Below are positions 6,779 through 13,330 of a stretch of 13,569 nt of DNA, piece by piece. The stretch covers positions 1 through 13,569 of the forward strand of contig CAKTIH010000059.1 of NCBI GenBank assembly GCA_934565615.1. Direction: 5' to 3'. Under the pieces are notes generated by a model that was not told where the DNA came from, made no database searches, and saw nothing but the letters and a program-made list of their open reading frames with translations. The stretch's first letter is position 1, and the number at the start of each line of letters is the position of its first letter. This DNA comes from an uncultured Oscillospiraceae bacterium (GTDB taxonomy: Bacteria > Bacillota > Clostridia > Oscillospirales > Oscillospiraceae). Both the position numbers and the translations under genes were made by a program.

Positions 6779-8115
6779 GGCGTTCTCTCCATAATGCGCT
6801 TTTTCTCAAAGCAGTGCTCGCGCAGCGCGCCGCACGGCAGCAGAGTTATCTCCGGTGCGGGAAGCCCCTGCATCACATCGAGCACGGCGAGCCTATTGCG
6901 CAGGCCGTCGGCGTCAAAGCGCTCAGGGTCAAGCGTCTCTATCTCAAAAGTCAGCTTATTGCCATCGGTGAATATGCGGTAGTCTAGCAGACCGTCAGTA
7001 CCGAAGAGCACTTCGTCAAAGAGCGCCGGGAAAAGCTCATGCCCACGGAGCACATACGCGCCCTCCTTGCGGCGGACGATATGGCCGAGCACATCCAAGT
7101 GACTTCCGCAGACGGCTTTTTCAAGCTTCGCGATATCCCCCGTGCGGTAGCGCACGAGCGGCATACAGTCGCGCGAGATGTTCGTCAGCACGACCTCGCC
7201 CTCTTCGCCGTAGGGCAGCGGAGCTCCGGTATCAGGGGCGACTATCTCTATGATGTGGTCTATCTCGTTATAGTGATACCCGCTGCACACATCGCAGTCC
7301 ACGGCGAGTCCCCAGCCGGACTCGGTGAGCCCATAGTGCGTTGAAACGCGGCACTGCCATGTCTCGGCAAGATAATCTATCATGCTCTGTGGGATATTCG
7401 TCATGGTGATGAAGATGCACTGCATGCCGAGCTTTGAAAGGTCGTGCTTCTCGGCAAGGATGCGCGTAGCGCGGTATATCGTGATGGCTTCGCCGAACCA
7501 GACGTTGACCCTGTTTTTTACCGAGAGCTCATACAGCTCCTCCGGGTCGTCGTGAAGATCTGCCGCCCATGCCTGCATGCCGAACCTGATAAGGCTCTGC
7601 GCCAATATGCCGCCGATCCCCCGCCCCTGCGAATTCTGGAGGAACACGACGCAGCGCCCCTCTTCACGGTCAACGACAGTGTTCATGCCGCGCGGGAGGA
7701 ACTCAAATATTTTCTGTATATCGCGCTGTGAGAAGAAGATGCGCTTTTTCATCCCGGTCGAGCCGGAGGAGAAAAATGTCACCGGTTTTTCCACTTCTCC
7801 CTGTGAGGTGCAGAGAAAACCGTAGCTCGTACCGGAAAGGTCTTTCGGTGTAGTGAACGGCAGCTTCTGAATATCGCTTAGGCTGTCGATATCGTCCGCT
7901 CCGACATTGTACTTTGCGTAGAGTCTGCCGTAAAAGGCGCTGTTTTCCTTGACAAGCTTCACCGTCTTTTTAAGCTGCCAGAGCCTGTATTCGTCAAAAA
8001 GCTCATCATCCACAACGCTGAGATCGCCGCGTGCGGACTGCGCGCGAAACTCCTCGTCCTGTTCTATCCTCATCCTGCACAGCTCATATAGGCCGTACTG
8101 TAAGGTCTTGCTCAT
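6775..8115 (-). CDS. PaaK-like AMP-forming acyl/aryl-CoA ligase (DVU_1553-like)
   Basis: This 446-residue adenylate-forming enzyme resembles phenylacetate-CoA ligase in length and order. Its phosphate loop is FSSGSTGMKKRIFF (115-128), its A5 motif YGLTESGWG (261-269), and RYRTGDIAKL (323-331) holds the ATP-ribose-binding Asp. The C-terminal lid ends CFEKKRIMER, comparable to the KAKRVID lysine region of PaaK. It should activate a carboxylic acid with ATP to the acyl-AMP and then the CoA thioester; the acid is not known. I recall this subgroup as the 'DVU_1553 family AMP-dependent CoA ligase', which travels with a methyltransferase and a radical SAM protein, as here. ATG at 8115 has AGGAT upstream, 5 nt after the radical SAM stop. 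Its stop overlaps the sirtuin start. Confidence 0.9.
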   Translation of the reverse strand: MSKTLQYGLYELCRMRIEQDEEFRAQSARGDLSVVDDELFDEYRLWQLKKTVKLVKENSAFYGRLYAKYNVGADDIDSLSDIQKLPFTTPKDLSGTSYGFLCTSQGEVEKPVTFFSSGSTGMKKRIFFSQRDIQKIFEFLPRGMNTVVDREEGRCVVFLQNSQGRGIGGILAQSLIRFGMQAWAADLHDDPEELYELSVKNRVNVWFGEAITIYRATRILAEKHDLSKLGMQCIFITMTNIPQSMIDYLAETWQCRVSTHYGLTESGWGLAVDCDVCSGYHYNEIDHIIEIVAPDTGAPLPYGEEGEVVLTNISRDCMPLVRYRTGDIAKLEKAVCGSHLDVLGHIVRRKEGAYVLRGHELFPALFDEVLFGTDGLLDYRIFTDGNKLTFEIETLDPERFDADGLRNRLAVLDVMQGLPAPEITLLPCGALREHCFEKKRIMERTP

Positions 8116-8120
8116 TATAT

Positions 8121-9389
8121 TTATCCTATTCCGTCAAATATTTTATGTCCGTCGCAGCTGCTGAGGTACTTGCTGCAAAGCGGGATAAGCCGTCCATCGC
8201 GCTGGATTATCTGGATCGAGCAGCGCTGGACGCGCATAAGGTCGATGTTTGAATTGTCCTGAAACGCCATTCCGCCGACCGTCAGCATTTTATTCTGACT
8301 CGGCATCCACGTCGCGCGCATATTTTTGCGCAGGCGGTGGACTGCGTTTTCCTCACGCTCACGCTTTGAAAAGCGCGTGAGCGCCTTGAGCCGGCCGTCT
8401 TTGCCGAGCATATAGCAGGCGTTGAACGAGCACTGCGCATGGTCATATGCGCCCGGCCCGAAATCCCGCGCGGATATATCGCCGCACTGCTCGTCGAGCC
8501 GGCGGATAACATCCGGTATAGTTATGCGCCTGACCTTATCGTGCGGGTATATCCCGAAGTAGCTTATCGGCTGGAGATAGACTCCCCTGACCGTCGGCAT
8601 GTTCTGCTTTGCGTATTCGATTATCTGCCCAAGCTCGCCGTCGTTCTCGCCGGGGATCACGCAGCAGACAAGCACTACCGCAAGCCCCGCCGCAGCGCAG
8701 TTTTCGACCGCCTTCTTTTTTATATCGAGCATGGGTTTACCGTACTTTGCATAGTACGGCTTATCCGACATACCGTCGAAGCCAAGATACACGGTCGTCA
8801 GCCCGCAGAAGCGCAGCGCACGGGCAAGGTCTCTGTTTTTTGCCAGCTCTATTCCGTTGGTGTTGAGCTGAATATAATCAAATCCTATTGTCCGGGCGGC
8901 GTTCGTGAGGTCGCATATATCCTTTCTGACGGTCGGCTCCCCGCCGCAGAATTCTATAAGCGCGTCATCTCCCGCAAGTTCCTTATAACGCTTCATCAAA
9001 GCCTCGCACTCCTCAAGGCTCGGCTCATGCAGCGGTTCATTCTTGTCGCGCGTAAAGCAAACGGGGCAGTTCATGTTGCAGCGGTTCGTCGTCATAAGCG
9101 CGGACGACGCCGGGAGCTGACATGCCTCGCACGCAAAACTTTTCCCGCCGGTGGCTTTGTCTGCCTCTTCCTCATTCTGCGGCAGCCTGCTCACATCCAT
9201 CCCGCCGTACTCCAGCCAGCGCAGATAATTCTCCGCGCTGTCCGCCCATATGAGCGTGGAAAAGCTGCCGTGCTCCGCGCAGGATTTATCCATATATATC
9301 CCGCCGTCACGGCTGACTATGTCCGCGTATATCTCCTTCAGGCACACGGGGCACACGCTCTTTGTCTTATATAAAAATCTATCCGCCAT
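8121..9389 (-). CDS. Radical SAM protein, TrsS/Tes-like, copy 1
   Basis: This is a 422-residue radical SAM enzyme. The front segment has CPVC (13-16), KSCAEHG and the pattern LIWADSAENYLRW, and FACEACQ (86-91) follows. The SAM cluster motif is C104-NMN-C108-PV-C111, then GGEPTVR (149-155), LNTNGIEL and a C-terminal CSIQIIQRDGRLIPLC. It is homologous to the product of 4702-6027 over its whole length, but lacks that protein's four-Cys insert. Sitting between a methyltransferase and a PaaK-like ligase, it fits what I remember as TrsS, a family with some selenoprotein members. Here the visible motif positions are Cys, and I see no in-frame TGA. I chose ATG at 9389 (1 nt after the previous stop, AAGGA upstream) over an in-frame TTG at 9404. 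Confidence 0.88.
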   Translation of the reverse strand: MADRFLYKTKSVCPVCLKEIYADIVSRDGGIYMDKSCAEHGSFSTLIWADSAENYLRWLEYGGMDVSRLPQNEEEADKATGGKSFACEACQLPASSALMTTNRCNMNCPVCFTRDKNEPLHEPSLEECEALMKRYKELAGDDALIEFCGGEPTVRKDICDLTNAARTIGFDYIQLNTNGIELAKNRDLARALRFCGLTTVYLGFDGMSDKPYYAKYGKPMLDIKKKAVENCAAAGLAVVLVCCVIPGENDGELGQIIEYAKQNMPTVRGVYLQPISYFGIYPHDKVRRITIPDVIRRLDEQCGDISARDFGPGAYDHAQCSFNACYMLGKDGRLKALTRFSKREREENAVHRLRKNMRATWMPSQNKMLTVGGMAFQDNSNIDLMRVQRCSIQIIQRDGRLIPLCSKYLSSCDGHKIFDGIG

Positions 9390-9390
9390 T

Positions 9391-10086
9391 CTATTCCTTT
9401 TCAAAAACGATCTGGTAATAGCTCATTTCCGTATTCTTAAAAAACTCGTTGACATATTTGCTGTTTCCGAAGGCGCACTGTATATAGCTGCCGACCTCTT
9501 TCATCGGGACTCCGTACCGGCGGCTGAGACTCGCGGCAATGCGCACGAGCTCCGGATATTCCTCTTTTTGATATACCGTTTTGAACCCAACGTTTCGAAA
9601 AATTTCGATATAATTCGCAGCAGTCTGCACCCCTTCAAGGCACGGTATGCCTTGTATATCCCGGCGCTCTGCCGCAGTTGGCTTTCTGAGTGCAAAATCA
9701 TTCAGCAGGAATCTGCCGCCGCTTCTCAGTATGCGTGCATATTCTGCAGCTGCGGCAGCTTTATCCGGTATCACGGCAAAGGCCGCTTCGCTGAAAAGCC
9801 CGTCGAAGCTTTCATCCGCAAACGGCAGCGCGCAGGCGTCAGCGCAGATAAACCGGCAGCCCGGCGCACACTCTCGGGCTCGCTCAAGTACAGTGCCGTC
9901 AATATCGATCGCCGTGAGCTTTGTAAAGCCTTTACCAGACAGGTGCTTTGCTGCTTCCCCACCGGCGCAGCCGATCTCAAGCAGCTCAAGCGTTTCGGTA
10001 AAGCCCGCGTTTATAAGCCCCTTATCCAACAGGAAGAAGCGATCTTTGCGCTGCGTGAAGGCATCCCTCAGCGGTGTTTTTTCCAT
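9391..10086 (-). CDS. Class I SAM-dependent methyltransferase (TrsM-like)
   Basis: This 231-residue Rossmann-fold methyltransferase is the first gene of the radical SAM/ligase unit. Motif I is LLEIGCAGGEAAKHL (36-50), the acidic residue of motif II lies in AIDIDG (59-64), motif III in CADACALPFADESFDG, and the post-motif in LRSGGRFLLNDF. It should transfer a methyl group from SAM to a small molecule; nothing in the sequence names the acceptor. Its position directly before the radical SAM and CoA ligase genes matches the neighbourhood I remember as 'DVU_1556 family methyltransferase TrsM'. ATG at 10086 has AAAGG about 5 nt upstream. I see no convincing promoter in the 61 nt before it, so it may be transcribed from the lpd promoter or from one inside lpd. 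Confidence 0.88.
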   Translation of the reverse strand: MEKTPLRDAFTQRKDRFFLLDKGLINAGFTETLELLEIGCAGGEAAKHLSGKGFTKLTAIDIDGTVLERARECAPGCRFICADACALPFADESFDGLFSEAAFAVIPDKAAAAAEYARILRSGGRFLLNDFALRKPTAAERRDIQGIPCLEGVQTAANYIEIFRNVGFKTVYQKEEYPELVRIAASLSRRYGVPMKEVGSYIQCAFGNSKYVNEFFKNTEMSYYQIVFEKE

Positions 10087-10107
10087 AGTCCCTTTATCAT
10101 TTCAGTC

Positions 10108-10138
10108 GCAGAGCCCCTTTTGGGGCTCTGCATTTTTT
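10108..10138 (+). terminator. Strong hairpin with T tract on the plus strand
   Basis: GCAGAGCCCC (10108-10117) and GGGGCTCTGC (10122-10131) form a perfect 10-bp stem with a TTTT loop, followed by A and six T (10133-10138). The T tract follows the stem only on the plus strand, although both flanking genes are on the minus strand. It would therefore stop antisense transcripts before they enter lpd. In the minus direction it has no T tract and should mainly act as a stable RNA structure 17 nt after the lpd stop. Confidence 0.7.
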
Positions 10139-10147
10139 GATATGTTC

Positions 10148-11560
10148 TCAGCCCTTGTCAAAGGCCAGATTGACCGCCCGCTTGCATACCTCGAGTATAA
10201 GCTCGGTCACAGTCGGGTGCGGGTGGATGGTGTTGTACACCTGCTCAAGCGTCATCTTGTTCTCAACAGCGACCGTCATCTCCGCGATCAGGTCGCAGGC
10301 CTCATGGCCGAAGATCTGGCAGCCGATGATAACATGGTCATCCTCTCGGGCAACGACCTTGATAACGCCTTCGGTCTTGCCGATGGCGATCATCTTCTCA
10401 TTAGACGCAAAGCCGAGAGAGCCGGCAATCGTCTTGATCCCCTTGGCTTCCGCATCGGCCTGAGTGTAGCCGACCCATGCGATCTCGGGTTCGAGGAAGG
10501 TGGTGACGGGGATAACGTCGTAGTTTATATAATAGTCGTTGCCCGCTATCGTCTCGGCAATGACCAGTCCCTGACGCTGCGCCTTGTCGGAAAGCTGCGT
10601 GCCGGTGGTGACATCGCCTGCGGCAAAGATGTTGGGCACGCTGGTGCGCATATGCTCGTCAGTGATGATCTGGCCGTTTTTCTCCATCTTGACGCCGACT
10701 TCCTCAAGCCCCATATCGCGGGTGTTGAGCGTGCGGCCGATGGCGCAGAGGACTTCATCGGAAATGATCTCCTCGCCGTTTGCGAGAGTGGACTTGACGC
10801 TGCCGTCAGGCTGGACCTCGACGTTTGCAATGCCGGAGCCGGTCTTGACGACTATGCCGCGCTTTTCAAGGGACTTGCGCACAGCGTCGGTGATCTCAGG
10901 CTCGTGCAGGGCGGGAACGAGATTCGGCATCATCTCGACGATAGTAACGGGAATATCAAAGGTGTTGTAAATATGGGCATACTCAAGGCCGATAGCACCG
11001 GAGCCGATGATGACTATGCTTTTGGGCATGGGGCGAGAGAAGTCCATTATCTCATTGGAGGTGATGACCTTCTGATGGTCGACATGGAATGCCGGTATCT
11101 CCGCAGGCTCGGAGCCAACGGCGATGTTGATATACTCGGCAGTGACGATTTTCTTCTCCTTGCCGTTGTCAACCTCGATGGTATGCGCATCGACAAGTCT
11201 TGCTCTGCCCTTGATGACATCGATACCACGGGACTTCTTCCACAGCAGGGTCTCAAGGCCAAAGCCAAGATTGTTTATGACGCCTTTTCTGCGCTTGTCT
11301 ATCGCCTTGAAATCAACCGTAACGGCAGACATATCAATGTTGATGCCGTATGCCTTGGCTTCCTTGAGGGAAGCATAAAGATTTGTGGAGGCCATGAGCG
11401 CCTTGGTCGGAATACAGCCGCGGTTAACGCAGGTACCGCCTGAACCGTTCTTCGGACGTGCTTCAATTATCGCAACCTTTTTGCCGCGGTCGGCGGAGCG
11501 CATCGCGCAGGCCGAGCCGCCGGGGCCGCCGCCGATACATACTATATCGTAATCGTACAT
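10148..11560 (-). CDS. lpdA: Dihydrolipoamide dehydrogenase
   Basis: This complete 470-residue flavoprotein disulfide reductase has the FAD motif GGGPGG (10-15), the redox-active pair Cys44 and Cys49 in GGTCVNRGC, the NAD-binding GSGAIGLEYA, the second FAD motif IFAAGDV, and the active-site base and partner in HPHPTVTE. It oxidises protein-bound dihydrolipoamide to lipoamide with NAD, as the E3 of 2-oxoacid dehydrogenases or the L-protein of glycine cleavage. All catalytic residues are present. No E1/E2, GcvH or lipoate ligase gene is in view, so it is a stand-alone E3 or serves complexes encoded elsewhere. ATG at 11560 has GGAAGGA about 8 nt upstream. It lies between the MFS terminator and the methyltransferase unit, and may be read together with the latter. 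Confidence 0.95.
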   Translation of the reverse strand: MYDYDIVCIGGGPGGSACAMRSADRGKKVAIIEARPKNGSGGTCVNRGCIPTKALMASTNLYASLKEAKAYGINIDMSAVTVDFKAIDKRRKGVINNLGFGLETLLWKKSRGIDVIKGRARLVDAHTIEVDNGKEKKIVTAEYINIAVGSEPAEIPAFHVDHQKVITSNEIMDFSRPMPKSIVIIGSGAIGLEYAHIYNTFDIPVTIVEMMPNLVPALHEPEITDAVRKSLEKRGIVVKTGSGIANVEVQPDGSVKSTLANGEEIISDEVLCAIGRTLNTRDMGLEEVGVKMEKNGQIITDEHMRTSVPNIFAAGDVTTGTQLSDKAQRQGLVIAETIAGNDYYINYDVIPVTTFLEPEIAWVGYTQADAEAKGIKTIAGSLGFASNEKMIAIGKTEGVIKVVAREDDHVIIGCQIFGHEACDLIAEMTVAVENKMTLEQVYNTIHPHPTVTELILEVCKRAVNLAFDKG

Positions 11561-11590
11561 TTTGTTTATCCTTCCGTTTTTTATCAGCCC

Positions 11591-11619
11591 CGCATAAGCG
11601 GCAGGCCGTTAATTATCAA
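11591..11619 (-). promoter_or_regulatory. Weak promoter candidate for lpdA
   Basis: On the minus strand TTGATA (11619-11614) is followed after 17 nt by TATGCG (11596-11591), about 31 nt before the lpdA start codon. The -35 is good and the -10 poor. It lies just after the MFS terminator, where a promoter is expected. Confidence 0.3.
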
Positions 11620-11630
11620 CTTTCTTTTGT

Positions 11631-11670
11631 AAAACAGCAAGCCGAAATCGCAAGTGAAATCGGCTTACTG
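11631..11670 (-). terminator. Terminator of the MFS gene
   Basis: On the minus strand CAGTAAGCCGA (11670-11660) pairs with TCGGCTTGCTG (11645-11635), with one mismatch around a 14-nt loop, and is followed by TTTT. It starts about 21 nt after the MFS stop codon. On the plus strand the stem is followed by CTTTT, so some action in both directions is possible. Confidence 0.6.
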
Positions 11671-11691
11671 CTTTTCGTATTTGCCTGAGGC

Positions 11692-12858
11692 TCAGGCCTT
11701 TTTCTCGCAGAACGCTTTAATGAGCATTGCAACACCGAGTACCGCGCCGAGCACTGCCGCAACATAGAAGGAAACTACGCTTGCGGTACCTCCGATGGCG
11801 TTGACGATGGGATTGACGATATACGGGCTGCAGAACTGACCGAAGTTCTGAACACAGGTCGCGATGGACAGAGCCACACCGACTGCCGCCGGAGCAACGG
11901 AGCTGCCGACATTGAGGAACACATTAGGCATAACTATGGACATGCCAAGACCAAGAATAAGGCAGCCGACATAGAACGCGGCAATGCTGCTGCCTGCGGC
12001 CATGATGACATAGGAAAGCGCCATCACAAAGAAGCCGATAGCCATGGTGAACTTGCCGGTAGCTTTTGCAAGCTTGCCGTACATGAAGCCCATCAGGATG
12101 CCGCCTGCGCAGAAGAACGCCATGCCCAGACCGGAAGCGGCGGAATCGCCGATCCCCTTATCAGCAACGAGGAACGCGTTGGAGTTGGAGTATATCTGAC
12201 CGGTGCAGAACACGAAGAATGCAACGATCATCCACACCCACATCTTGCCGGTGAGCTGTGCCTTCTCTGCGGGCTTGTCGTCGGTCTTGGCAGCCGCAAC
12301 AGGCTTGTGGTTCGGAATGCAGACTATTGCAGCAACAAGAGAAACCAGAGCAAGAGCGTGAACATAGAACGCGGTGTTCCAGCCCTTTGCGCCGAGCCAG
12401 CCGCCGACAAAGACCATGATCGCGCAGCCGAGCATCTGGAATGCCTGGAGATTGCCCTGAACCTTCTCACGTTCTGCGCCTTCAAAGTTCTCGGCAACAA
12501 GAGCCGTGCTGACGACCTGAAGAATACCGACGCCCGCCCCGAACACGCCGCGCAGAACGATGATAGCAGAGAACGAGCTCATGAAAGCAGGCCCGATACC
12601 GCCGACAAGGAAGAGAACGATCGCAATAATGGTAAGCGTCTTTTTGGAGATGACCTGCATAAGCTTGCCCATCAGCAGAGTGACGACCATTATAACAATG
12701 CAGGGGACGGAGATGAGGCCAACCTGAACGTTGGTCATGGACACTTCCGGGAACTGTGCCGCAACAACGCCGAGAGAACTGGCGATGCCCACAACGCCCA
12801 TCATCAGAATAGCGATCAGATATATGCCGATCTGAATCTTGCCTTTAGATTTTTCCAT
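11692..12858 (-). CDS. MFS transporter, 12 membrane segments
   Basis: This 388-residue major facilitator protein has two halves of about six hydrophobic segments each. They are separated by a charged cytoplasmic loop near residues 185-205 (KPVAAAKTDDKPAEK). The first loop carries LMGKLMQVISKKT at the usual MFS motif A position, though the typical GxLaDrxGrR signature is weak; the second half has FMYGKLAKATGKF there. Substrate is not deducible from sequence. Context points to uptake of a fermentable acid or amino-acid derivative, because the divergent gene is a 2-hydroxyacyl-CoA dehydratase subunit. ATG at 12858 has GGGAG about 10 nt upstream. It has its own promoter (12950-12978) and terminator, so it is probably monocistronic. 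Confidence 0.88.
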   Translation of the reverse strand: MEKSKGKIQIGIYLIAILMMGVVGIASSLGVVAAQFPEVSMTNVQVGLISVPCIVIMVVTLLMGKLMQVISKKTLTIIAIVLFLVGGIGPAFMSSFSAIIVLRGVFGAGVGILQVVSTALVAENFEGAEREKVQGNLQAFQMLGCAIMVFVGGWLGAKGWNTAFYVHALALVSLVAAIVCIPNHKPVAAAKTDDKPAEKAQLTGKMWVWMIVAFFVFCTGQIYSNSNAFLVADKGIGDSAASGLGMAFFCAGGILMGFMYGKLAKATGKFTMAIGFFVMALSYVIMAAGSSIAAFYVGCLILGLGMSIVMPNVFLNVGSSVAPAAVGVALSIATCVQNFGQFCSPYIVNPIVNAIGGTASVVSFYVAAVLGAVLGVAMLIKAFCEKKA

Positions 12859-12893
12859 GTGTGTGAATCTCCCACCATACTAAATTTTGTGTC

Positions 12894-12904
12894 AGACTCA
12901 GTCG
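12894..12904. repeat. AGACTCAGTCG motif, copy next to the MFS gene
   Basis: AGACTCAGTCG contains GACTCAGTC (12895-12903), a 9-bp palindrome around a central C. It lies 37-45 nt upstream of the MFS start codon, in the putative leader. An identical copy lies at 13246-13256, and both are preceded by TGTC. Candidate regulator-binding site. Confidence 0.55.
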
Positions 12905-12949
12905 GGAGGGATCCACTGCTTACGTTGTACATTTCCGGTTTCTGCATTT

Positions 12950-12978
12950 ATAATATCTTCGTCCTTTCCGCCTGTCAA
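12950..12978 (-). promoter_or_regulatory. Sigma-70-type promoter of the MFS gene
   Basis: On the minus strand TTGACA (12978-12973) and TATTAT (12955-12950) are separated by 17 nt, a near-consensus match. Transcription should begin near 12943, giving a leader of about 85 nt that contains the AGACTCAGTCG motif. Confidence 0.75.
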
Positions 12979-13086
12979 GAGGTGTCGGATTGCCCGTTTT
13001 CTTTGACATTTTTGAACGTCAAGTATAAATAAAACGCTCAAATTTCATGCTTTTAATCCATTTTCAAAACTTTAATTCCCGAAATA

Positions 13087-13101
13087 TACACTGTAAATAA
13101 T
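13087..13101. repeat. 15-bp inverted-repeat arm, distal copy
   Basis: TACACTGTAAATAAT matches the reverse complement of 13207-13221 (TACACCGTAAATAAT) at 14 of 15 positions. The two arms are 105 nt apart, so looping or cooperative binding of one regulator is possible. Neither arm is itself a clear palindrome. Confidence 0.5.
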
Positions 13102-13203
13102 AATCATTTCCCGCATTTTTCTTTATTTTCAGTACTTTTACACAAATTCAAGTTCGTTCTTTTTGTCACAATAGCTAAAATTGATTTTTCTGTGCGAAAA
13201 CAC

Positions 13204-13232
13204 TTGATTATTTACGGTGTAAGTGATATTGT
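13204..13232 (+). promoter_or_regulatory. Promoter candidate of the dehydratase gene
   Basis: TTGATT (13204-13209) and TATTGT (13227-13232) are 17 nt apart; transcription would start near 13239, giving a leader of about 92 nt. The -35 box overlaps the proximal arm of the inverted pair, and the second AGACTCAGTCG copy lies just after the start point. Confidence 0.5.
13207..13221. repeat. 15-bp inverted-repeat arm, proximal copy
   Basis: ATTATTTACGGTGTA is the inverted partner of 13087-13101 with one mismatch. It overlaps the -35 hexamer of the dehydratase promoter candidate, a position where bound protein would block polymerase or contact it. Confidence 0.5.
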
Positions 13233-13245
13233 CATAAATGTGTCA

Positions 13246-13256
13246 AGACTCAGTCG
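13246..13256. repeat. AGACTCAGTCG motif, copy next to the dehydratase gene
   Basis: This is the second exact copy of the 11-bp motif, holding the pseudo-palindrome GACTCAGTC at 13247-13255. It lies about 8-16 nt after the likely transcription start and some 76 nt before the GTG start codon, a place where a bound repressor would block transcription. Confidence 0.55.
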
Positions 13257-13330
13257 AGCAAAACATTCATTGCTGCGCATCCGGTACATCTGGATACATC
13301 CGTAAAATACATTTTTAAGGAGGTCTCTTC

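Larger units (their letters stand above)
12859..13330. other. 472-bp AT-rich divergent regulatory region
   Basis: No gene is supported here. The stretch is far more AT-rich than the coding DNA on either side. It contains one promoter for each divergent gene, two copies of an 11-bp motif placed near each gene, and an inverted 15-bp pair. I see no tRNA, riboswitch or convincing small ORF. The middle (about 13020-13200) has only poly-T/poly-A-rich sequence beyond these sites. Confidence 0.7.

Noticed and set aside
8121..9389. Possible selenocysteine codon, as some TrsS-like proteins are selenoproteins
   Set aside because: The reading frame has no internal TGA, the visible motif positions are Cys, and the TAA stop ends the protein at a normal length.
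9390..9404. Upstream TTG start for the radical SAM protein at 9404
   Set aside because: ATG at 9389 has AAGGA in the right place and sits 1 nt after the previous stop; the TTG would add five non-conserved residues.
9595..9612. TTTCGAAAAATTTCGATATA inside the methyltransferase gene as a second ArsR operator
   Set aside because: It shares TTTCGATATA with the real palindrome but is imperfect, lies within coding sequence and has no promoter around it.
9647..11443. Plus-strand open frame of 598 codons opposite the methyltransferase and lpdA
   Set aside because: It is a shadow of strong GC codon bias: the minus strand encodes a complete E3 with all motifs and a ribosome site, while the plus frame shows no recognisable domain and no ribosome site.
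12859..13330. Riboswitch, tRNA or CRISPR in the divergent region
   Set aside because: No cloverleaf, no regularly spaced direct repeats and no recognisable aptamer core; only promoter-type and operator-type signals are visible.
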